The notes under the pieces are model-generated. The model worked only from the letters and a program-made list of their open reading frames with translations, did no database searches and was not told where the DNA came from. From Symbiodinium natans (Eukaryota > Sar > Dinophyceae > Suessiales > Symbiodiniaceae): a stretch of 64,000 nucleotides of DNA. Each line of letters begins with the position of its first letter. Position 1 is the first letter of the stretch. Positions 33,801 through 43,300 of this stretch are shown in pieces. The stretch is from assembly GCA_905221605.1 (NCBI GenBank), contig CAJNDS010000001.1, positions 440,025 through 504,024 on the forward strand, read 5' to 3'. A program made the position numbers and the translations under genes.

Positions 33801-33894
33801 AGAGACCACCAACCCATATAAGACCATGGTCTCAGGAAGTTGGAGTGCAGAGGTCAGATTTCACGCGCGGGGGCAGCCCTTCGCTCTCCAGGCC
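30841..33894 (-). CDS. Micro-exon group with Pro/Glu-rich linkers
   Basis: Candidate exons are 33894-33865 (GLESEGLPPR), 33656-33556 (GLPAGGSADVAVVIAFAEK), 33268-33211 (VEEPPAPEPGAEGPAAW), about 32432-32400 (KRVRKKELRQP), 32102-32063 (GQLYTPMDMLTPT), 31806-31728 (DEEVVEEPAPPAGAFGEE) and 30954-30841 (PPEEVQLQALSPHVLRHAE). Most have AG|G acceptors and GT donors followed by TTTAGGG- or TTTTGGG-like sense sequence. The 31,728 exon is sandwiched by perfect CCCTAAA and TTTAGGG tracts. The beta-rich 33,556 exon fits an ASH domain; the others look like acidic proline-rich linkers. Assignment to the same gene rests on strand and position. Confidence 0.5.
31628..31722 (+). repeat. CCCTAAA telomere-type tract
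   Basis: About 13 units, mostly perfect, left of exon 31,728-31,806. Its partner TTTAGGG tract is at 31,824-31,890. Confidence 0.95.
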
Positions 33895-34306
33895 CTGCGC
33901 CCCGAAAGCCCAAACGCCCCTTAGCCCTCAACCCTACATCAACTCAATCCACTACCGCTGGTCGATCCATTCTACTCCGGGTTTAGAGTTTAGGGATTTG
34001 GAGCTGTAAAGCCTTTCGTTTGGAGTTTAGAGTTTAGGGTTGTTTCAATCAGGGCTCAGGGTTTGGAGCTGAGGGTTGTCGAAGTCAGGGCTCAGGGTTT
34101 CGAGTTTAGGGTTTCAGAGTTCAGGCCTTAGAGTTGATTGGTCTATCCTGATGCCCAGGCCCACATCAGCAAAACAATCGGCAGACGACCGCAACTCTGC
34201 AAACCATGAGCCATACCAGCTCCACAGAATCCAAAACCCCCAACCCTGAACCCTAGACCCTACACCCTCAACCCTAACCCCTCCCTACACCCTCAACCCT
34301 AACCCC

Positions 34307-37300
34307 TCAACCCGACATCCACAGTCTGCAGCCAGTGGACCAGTCGCAAATGTACTTGTTGGCATCTTCTGGCTTCTCCTGGACAGAACCAAGGGTTTAG
34401 GGTTTAGGGTTTAGGGTTTAGGGACTTGCGATGTTCTCACTTGCAGTAACAGTGCACCCTGGTATGTCCTGAGGGTAGCAGGCTCCTGATAGACTGCTGC
34501 TTTCACCCTACTTTGGCGTAGACCCTGGAAAATAGTATATACTTCTCAGGTATATAAGTAGCTAGAAGAGGAACCCAGAACCAAAAACTGTATTAAAGTA
34601 TAGCACTCCACATCCCAGTTAATACACCTGGTCATGGAGGGGCGGAAAAGGCAGATGGCCAATAGCTTCCTGCTCGGCTACTGAGTACTACCTTCTGACC
34701 TTTTGAATTTTGGAGGGCTTGCGCACGAAGGGTTTTTTTGGAGTACGAATGGCTCTACTCATCCAAGGGTTTCCTTCAGGAACCCGCAAAAATCTTGAAA
34801 ACACTCTCCTTAAAAAGGTGATTTCAGCTACGTTTTCTATTTTTTTGGGGGGTAAGGGGGGGGGGGGGTAAGGGTTCACAACCCTGAGCCCTAAACCTCT
34901 GACCCCCCCCCCCCCCCCCCCCCCCCAATCCCTAAACCCTGCGGATCAGGAGTGGCATATGCTCCTGCAGCACCCAGTGGCCACTCTCCTCAATGTGCCG
35001 GTGCACAAGCCCCGGAATCCACTCCTGCCCAAAGGGCTTTTAGGGTTTTAGGGTTTGCTTGGGTTTAGGGTTTAGGGTTTATAGGGTTTATAGGGTTTAT
35101 AGGGTTTATAGGGTTTATAGGGTTTATAGGGTTTATAGGGTTTATAGGGTTTATAGGGTTTACAGGGTTTATAGGGTTTATAGGGTTTATAGGGTTTATA
35201 GGGTTTATAGGGTTAGGGTTTATAGGGTTTATAGGGTTTATAGGGTTTATAGGGTGCCCTAGGAATTGAAAGACACAAGCAAATTCGGCACACGAAGCCC
35301 GGGCCCCAAATCCCACAAACCCAGAAGCCTCAAACTCAAGGAGCCAAGGGCTCCCTCCCCCTAAAAACCGTCTCCGCAGCGCAAGCCCCGGAGCTCCTTC
35401 ACCAACACAAGCCTTCGCTTCCCAAGCCTCCCTCCTTCAGACCCTAAACCCTAAACCCTAAACCCTAAACCCTAAACCCTAAACCCTAAACCCTAAACCC
35501 TAAACCGCGTTCCAGCCTCCCTCCCGAGCTTCACTGCTAGTGGGTTTACGAAGTAAGAAAGCCACAGCTACAGCCAGAACTTTGGCATATGTAAACCCAT
35601 GAACATCCAAGCCAAGACCCTTAAAAAGCCTAAACCCTAAACCCTAAACCCTAAAACCCTAAACCCTAAACCTAAACCCCCAAAACCCCAAACCCCTAAA
35701 ACCCCACACCCCAAACCCTAAACCCTAAACGAATTCCCCCCAAAAACCCCCGAGAGTCCTTCATCTTCAGCGACTCCACCATGCTCGCCTTCAGGGTCGG
35801 GTCGCGGCCCGCAGAGAGGATCAGCGCCGGCTGTAGGACCTGCACGTTGAAGGGTTTAGGGTTTAGGGTTTAGGGGTTAGGGTTTATGGCCTCGCGGGGT
35901 TCGGGCTGATTTAGGGTACAGGGTTGAGTGTTCAGGGTTTTTGGGCTTAGGGGAGCTTGGAGTAGAAGGGTTTGGTTTGAGTTCGAGGCTTGTAGACGCT
36001 TGAGGGTGTAGGGCTGCGTGTGTAGAGTTTATAGGGCTTGCGGGGTTTAGGGAACTCTAACTTTAGCCCAACATGGGCATTTCCCACACATAGGGTACCA
36101 GCTGTACCATGCAACCTGGCTCTCAGAACCAAAAGAATCCCAAAGACGTAGGAAATTTCAGTGGTTACAGTCGATGCTGGGCTTTCACCGATTGGCCTTC
36201 TCAGCCCCATACCCTAAACTCGCTAAGTATTGCCTCCGGTTTTTCGGGGGTGAGGTAAACCCTAACCCTAAACCCTAAACCCTGAACCCTGAACCCTGAA
36301 CCCGAAACCCTAAACCCTAAACTCTAAACCCTAAACCCTGAACCCGAAACCCTAAACCCTGCACTGCTGAGCCTTCTGTCCGGCCGTGGAACACATCCAC
36401 CTCCAGTTACCTTTGCAGGGTTTCGGGCTCTAGTCCTCCCCCGCGTGTCTGTGTTTAGGACTCAGGGTTCGGGGATTACAGTAGGGTTTAGGGTTTAGGG
36501 TGTAGGGTTTAGGGCTCAGGGTTTACAGTAGGGTTTGGGGTTTGTGGGATAAGGGCGAGGGCCCTCCGGCTACGACTTCCACGATGCCTTGAAGATTGCA
36601 GAAACATCTCCAGGAATCTCCACTGCTCTGCGCTATGACTAATGTAGGGGCCTGAAAATTGGAATAGGGTTCTGGGGGGTATTCTAGTACATTTAGAAAG
36701 GGACCATAAGGGAACATTATTAGTATTTATTCTGACCCCCATATTACCTTGCGACGTTTGGAAATTCCAATTAGGGTTTAGGGTTCGCTTGGGCTTCATG
36801 CAATCTTGAGGCACATGAAACTAGAAGATCGTGTCATGTGGAACGGGTGATCTAGAAACCCCAACAGAACAAAGAAAAACACTCACGAAATAGCTACAAG
36901 GAAGCCTATATACACTCATCAATAACGGGGGTATAAACCCTACTTCAAGTCGGGAGTAGAGGAACAACGGGCCCACTGGCATCCCAAGCAGCTGCAAGCG
37001 CTACGCCAGCAGTTCCCGAGGCTCAATGTAACTCTAAACCCTAAACCCTAAACCCTAAACCCCAAACCCCAAACCCCCAAACCCTCAACTCAAACCCGAA
37101 CTAGCCCTCCGAATCCACGAGAGCCTAGGCCCGAAGACCCACGAAGAGACCCGAGAGTCCAGACCCCCGAAAAAGGACGAGGCGCGCTCAACGTTGCGAT
37201 ACCAGCTCAGGGGGCCGAAGTAGCCCGACCGCGTGAACTGCGCGGCGTAGTATCCTCGGGGAGGTGCTTCGGCTGGATTTGGATCCCTACACTCTGGACC

Positions 37301-40300
37301 CCATCACAAAGCTACAAGGAAGCGCCCTCACACGAACCCCCAAGCAAGTTACCCAACATGCATACATACGTTTATGTATATTATATGTTATCTTTGATGT
37401 ATTCATTGAAAAAAAAACCTCTCTACATGGTAACACCTACTAGATACCTACGATATGTTCAGGGTTCCCGGCTTGGGGCGACCCTGGAGGATTGATCACA
37501 ACCCTAAACCCTAAACCCTGAACCCTAAACCCCAAACCCCAAACCCTAAACCCTTCGCTAAAGCCGTGCCGCCCAGGATCGCAGCTCCTCCTCCGAAAGG
37601 ATCTCCGAACGGGGGCATTGGGCCTCTGGCTTTGGAAGTCAGAACTTCAGGGTTGATTGTTTAGGGTTGGGGTTGAGGGGTTTAGGGGGTTTAGGAGGTT
37701 TCGGGGTTTAGCGGGTTTAGGGGTTTAGGGGGTTTAGGGGGTTTAGGGTTTAGGGTTTAAGGGTTTAGGGGGTTTAGGGGGTTTAGGGGGTTTAGGGTTT
37801 AGGGTTTAGGGTTTAGGATGCTGGGATCCCTTGTTTGGGGTCCTACGTATAGTATGACGCCCCTACAATAAAAGGACCCTCAAAGGGACGCTAGTTTAGA
37901 GAACTGCCCATGTGAAACAATGCTTTTGTTTCTCTTTACTTTGCTTTGAGGGTGCTTTGAACCTGGAGCTCCCTTAACCTGAAACCCTGAAGGTCGAGCG
38001 GGCTTCCTGACGACTGGAGTAAGGGTTGAGGGCTTAGGGTTTAGGGCTTAGGGCTTCAGATCTCAGAGAGAGAGAGAGAGAGAGAGAGTGGCGACATCTT
38101 GCCCGCTTGACACTATGTCATGGCCCCGCCCTTAAGCCCTGAAGGCTAACCCTAAACTTGCCCCCCCCCAACCCTGATACAAAATGGTGCCTTTATGGTG
38201 TAGAGGAAACTGGAATTCTTCACTAAGAGAAAAAAAGAACTTCTTGTTACGTCATAGGGGGGAATCTTCCATGTTTGGCTTTCACCGGGGAGAATCAAGT
38301 GAAAAGCACGGCATCTGTTGCTGTAACTGGTGCTTCTCACCCTAAACTACACATGAACCTTCAAGCAGTGCCACCCTAAACCCGTGACCTAACCCCCCAC
38401 CCCCCACCCCCCCTCACTCCACCGTTGCGATCGCGCCTTGGGCGGCATGCCTTTCAGAATCCCACCTCCCGAGTGAGGCTCTCAAGACTTGTGATTGTCG
38501 CAGGTTTGCTACAGACTAGAGCTGACCGTGAAACCTACAAGTGAAATCACACATCCAATCCCCACATCCTACTCCTGAAGGGATGTATCCTGTGCGTTTT
38601 TCAACCCAGAACCTAATGTCCAGCACCCAAAATCAAACAGAAGCAGGATGCAGCCTACATGCTCCGGCCTTTAAGTCATTAAACCCGTATGTCAATACTT
38701 GGGCCGGCGTACCAATAATGAAGGCAACTTGCACTCTTGATATCGTCACAAGTCTCTAAATTAGCAGGTACGGGGATGCATGATGATGCATTGTAAGTAT
38801 GTCGGGAACGTCCCTTGGGGCCAGAGCTTCGCTCTTATTCGCATCGAAAGAAAGCCTTTGGCTCCTCCAGCAACATACAAAAACCTAAGCTTCAGCCAAG
38901 GCAACTCAGGACTAACACTGCATATCAACTCGCGTGACTCTGATCTAAAGCAGCCTCATTTACCCTGATGACTCGGCCCGAAGCCCTGGCATCTTTAACC
39001 CCTGAGCCCGAAACCCTGTGCCCTGGATCCGTTTCAGGCCTATATGAAGCATAAAACAGCTTCAACGTCCGAAATCGTGAAACTTCAGCTTTGGACGCTA
39101 TGTACACTCTGACTAGAGACATGAAACCTTTAACAATCCTTCGGGCAGTTCTCTAAGAGAGTCCCCTACAATCTATGGCGCCCTCATTCACAAAACCCAA
39201 ACAAAGGGCCCCAATTTAGAGAACTCTAGACCAACCCTATGCTCCGCCTTTCACCGTGGGCGCTTGGGCGATCAGCTCTCGGTCGGCGGCGTCCAAGAGG
39301 CGCTTCAACTTAGCTTTGGGCTTAAGGTTTAGGGCTTAGGGCTTTACGAACTTTAGCCACATTGAAGGTCTTGAGGGAAGTCTTGTTGAAGGCGAACTTT
39401 CCCTTTCAAGGGTGGTCCGCGTTTCACTGAAGGCCACAAGAGGTCGCACCAAGAGCCTCGTAAAAGCACCGGAAACGTCGCGTGCTGTGGAGATGGCTGA
39501 GGGCTCTCTTCAACCCGCTGGCATCCCCTGGGGTAAACAGGCATGTGCAGTCGAGCGCGAGACCACGCAAGCCCGAGCTAGGCTTCGCGGGCCGCGAAGG
39601 AACGTTGTTGAGGGGTAACTTGAGGAAGTCCCTGAGGCTCTAAAGGCCCTGAAGCCCTTGGACGCTCTTGGAAAGCTCCTGGAGGCTCCCTACCACTCGT
39701 GACATATCGGTGCAGGGCTTAGGTTAGGGTAGTTTTTGCCGGTATCCACCAAAAAAAGACACCCAAGCCAATGCTATACAAGGAATCTTGTAAACCCTGT
39801 TTCATCATCTGTCGATTCCAGTCTGGGCTCTTGTTTAGAGAGCTTAGAGGGATTATAGGAACGAAATGCGACACATCCGGACTTAGGGCGGCGATTGAAG
39901 GCAGTGCTGTGCTGAGTCCGCCACATCATCTGCATCAGTCCCCCTGCCAAGGGGATTTTCGGCTTGTTTAAGGTTAGTGCATCTCCCAACATTAACCCTA
40001 AATCAGGGCGCCTTTTTTGGGTCCCCGATCTAGTACGGCACCGTTTCAAGAAGCACCCAAAAGGGCCTTCAAAGGAAAACTCGTAAGATGCAACATCTTC
40101 TGAACCCTGGCCATCTCCCGTGCTGTCCCCCACCCACCCCACACGCCTTATCGTGCACTTCACTGAGTAGTATGGATCCGCGGAAAGCTCGGCCTGGCGC
40201 TCGTCCGAGTGTCTTCACGTCTCCGAACCACAAGCGCCCTTCCCCTTTTAAAACCTACCTAAACCCCTAGGCAAGAACCATAAACCCTTAACCCCTGAAA

Positions 40301-43300
40301 CCTAAACACCCCCCCCCCCCCTCTCCCCACACCCTTGACCCACAAAGGTTGCCTCTGCTGCCGCAGACTGGAACCACACCTGTAACAGGGCTTGGGGGGG
40401 TTTTGGGCTCCGGGTCTCGAAACGTGGAGGTTAGAAGGGCTGTACTCTTGGAGGTCCGTCCCTGGGTCTTCACAAGTAGCCTCAGCTGATTGCAGCTAGT
40501 TTTTGCATTTTGGGTTTCTTGTACCATTTACTTAGAAGTCTTCAGGGGCCTTCTAATCATGTAGGAGGCTTTAAAGCCTACAAGCCCCCAAATTTAAGCA
40601 TCCCACAATCCGAACGCTGGCACCAGGTCCGGCACCTGGGGACTTCCGGGGGTCGGGGCTTTAGGGTTTATAGGGTTTGGGTGTAGGGTTCCAGATAGGG
40701 TTTGGGGATATGTGGCTTCAGGTGTTAGGCGTTTTTTGGGGGATGGCTGCCCGAAACCGTGAGCCCTAATTAAGCCCTAAACCTTCCCTAGGTGGGGCTT
40801 GGGGTCGCGCCTACATGCACGTGCATAGGCAGGTCCACAGAACGAGCTCAATTGAGCCGTGTCCTTTTCTCGAGCTTGAACCGACAATCCATGGACCTTA
40901 CGTCTGACACAGCCCTTCCGTGCCTGGCTTCCTCAACGTCGGTTTGGGGGCCACAGGACGCGGTGTCGGGTTGAAGGGATGCCCCGAAGGCTTCAGCGGC
41001 GCGCAGATAGAAGGGCTGGAGTCTGAGGAGCCGGTCTCTGGCTTCAGTGCCGCAAGCTGTCCTCGCCCTTGCCGATTTCTCGGTATGCGCAGCCTGCTAG
41101 GCAACCTTTCCTGCAGAGATCCTGTCGGCTTAGGGAATATTGTCACACTCATTTAATGAACGTGGCCGCTTCGCCACTTGCCAGGTCCCTCACTCGTTGG
41201 CAAGAACCTTAAACCCTAACCGCGAAAGCCCTACAAGCCTTCAATGAACCCCAGCCCCGAACAGCCCAACTGCAGCCTGGTAGTCGAAGCGTCCAGGGCT
41301 CACACGCATCTTCTCCCTGAGGGGTCCATGGAGGAGTAAACCCGACGGCTTCTATAGCATTCTTCTAGCATTAGGGCACCAAGCTACAAAATAACCACCT
41401 GTTTTGACAACTCTTGATGACGGGTGTTTGCTTGAGGTGTTTGCTTGGAGGCCCATCGGCAACTTTTTGTTTTCGGGCGCAAGGGCTCTTGATAAGGGCT
41501 CTAAGGGCTTGAAGGGCTTTAAGGGCTCCAAGGGCTCTAAGGGCTTGAAGAGCTCTAAGGGCTTTCAGGGCTTTAAGGGGCAAGGTGTGAGGTGTAGGAT
41601 CCCAGGGCTTTTTAAGGGGAGGCATTCAAGGCCTGGAGCCCTGGACCCTAAGGCCCCAAAAAGCCCTTACCCCGAAACCCTAAACCCTAAACAATCTTAA
41701 GGCCTTAAGGGCCATGGAGGGATAATTAGGGCATCTCAAAAAGGGGTACGTGGGGGTATAGATAAACCCTCAACCCCAAAAGACATCTGGGAGGCCACAC
41801 CAGGGATTCCTCTCCGGGTTGTTCGGAAAGAAGGGGGTGCAGACGGACGCCACAGCGAGCACGCGGCTGGGATGCTGCCTCGTTTCTATAGGATCTTGAT
41901 TTGAGAATATTGCCAACGATGTGGGCTTCTGTTTCGTTTGTCAACGTGCGAGCCCACTTCTGCAGGGCAACCCTAAACCCTAAACCTAACGAGCCCTAAA
42001 ACTTTTACTTCGACCCTGAGCCCTGAACCCTAAACCCTAAGCCGCTAAATCCCAAACCCTACATCCTAAACCCTAAACCCGCTGAAGAGCCACGCAGCTG
42101 GGCCATGTTCCACACCAGAGTGCCACCCCAGTCGTGCCCAAGAAGCACCACACCTGGGTACTTTCGCAGGGGGGGGGAGGATTAGGGTTAAGGGCGTAGC
42201 TCTAGCCCTAAACCCTAACCCTAAACCCCAAACCCAAGACCCTAAACCCGCCCATGAGCCTAGTGCACCACAGTGCACCCTTACGACTCTGTCTACATCA
42301 TGTCGTCCACTGCACTGGCGATGCCCAACGCATCCAGCAGCGCGCACATGTCTCCGCAGACCTCCTGGCACAGCTCAGGCAAGGACGCGGGCTAAGGGCT
42401 TGTTTGGTAGGGTTTATAGGGTTTAGGGTTTGGGGTTTAGGGTTTCGGGTTTGGGGTTTAGGGCTTAGGATTTAGGATTTTGGGGTATAGGGTTTAGGGC
42501 TTCGGGCGACCTCACAAGACCGTACACGGGCCCCCAGTGAAAGACTCTCCCCAACTGAACTGGAGCATCCGGTACCGAGAACCCGAAAAGAAGAAGAAGA
42601 AGAAGAACAAAACCACAAGAACGGCTCTGGTTGACAGCTCGTGCGCAGGTAGCCTTAGGGTTTAGGGTTTAGGGTTTAGGGTTTAGGTGGTTCTTCGTGG
42701 CGAATTGGGGAGCTAGGTACCCTGTTTAATCCGGATCATACGGTACAACATGCCCTAAAATCACTATAGGTACGGTTCCACCAGTGCAAAAGGCCTCCTA
42801 GACCCTGAATTCTGTTTCCTTTTGGGGAAAAATAAGTTAAACTTGTCACAGTGCAGGTTCCCAACCTTCGAAGCAGATCTTCCCTCGAATTCCCGAAGCA
42901 CCTCAAACTCTGATGCGTTTTAGGAGCTTGGGTTTAGGGCTTTAAGCCCTCGGCTTCAGGATGTAGGGCCAAGGGTTGTTGTTTCAGCCCTAAACCCTGA
43001 ACCCTACCCTGGGGACGAAACGAACCCTAACAGGGTTTATGGTTCATATACCTTAATAAGAATTTTCGCCGTGCATAGGATAAGTGACCCCCAATCTTAA
43101 GGTTCATGTGGTCCCCAAGGTACACGGGGTCCTCCAACCCTAAACCCTAAACCCTAAACCCTAAACCCGCATTCGGTCCCCAAGGTACACAGGGTCCTCC
43201 ATGCAGTACCTCCCAGGGTCGCCCAGAGGCGCCGAAGTCTCTCCATATCCTCGCTGGTCGGGCACCAGGACGTTCCAGCCTGGGGCCGCTTCATCTATAG

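Noticed and set aside
35059-35316. YRV and NPI repeat proteins
   Set aside because: Translation of the TTTATAGGG 9-bp array, located inside an intron of the hydrolase gene.
35369-35412. Exon-like minus segment (LVLVKELRGLRCG) in the hydrolase intron
   Set aside because: Including it would break the spacing between the catalytic acid and histidine segments; the direct join with a GA donor matches the family.
39412-39618. Plus-strand frame of 68 codons with good codon use
   Set aside because: It lies within a hydrolase intron, has no recognisable domain and no splice or family support.
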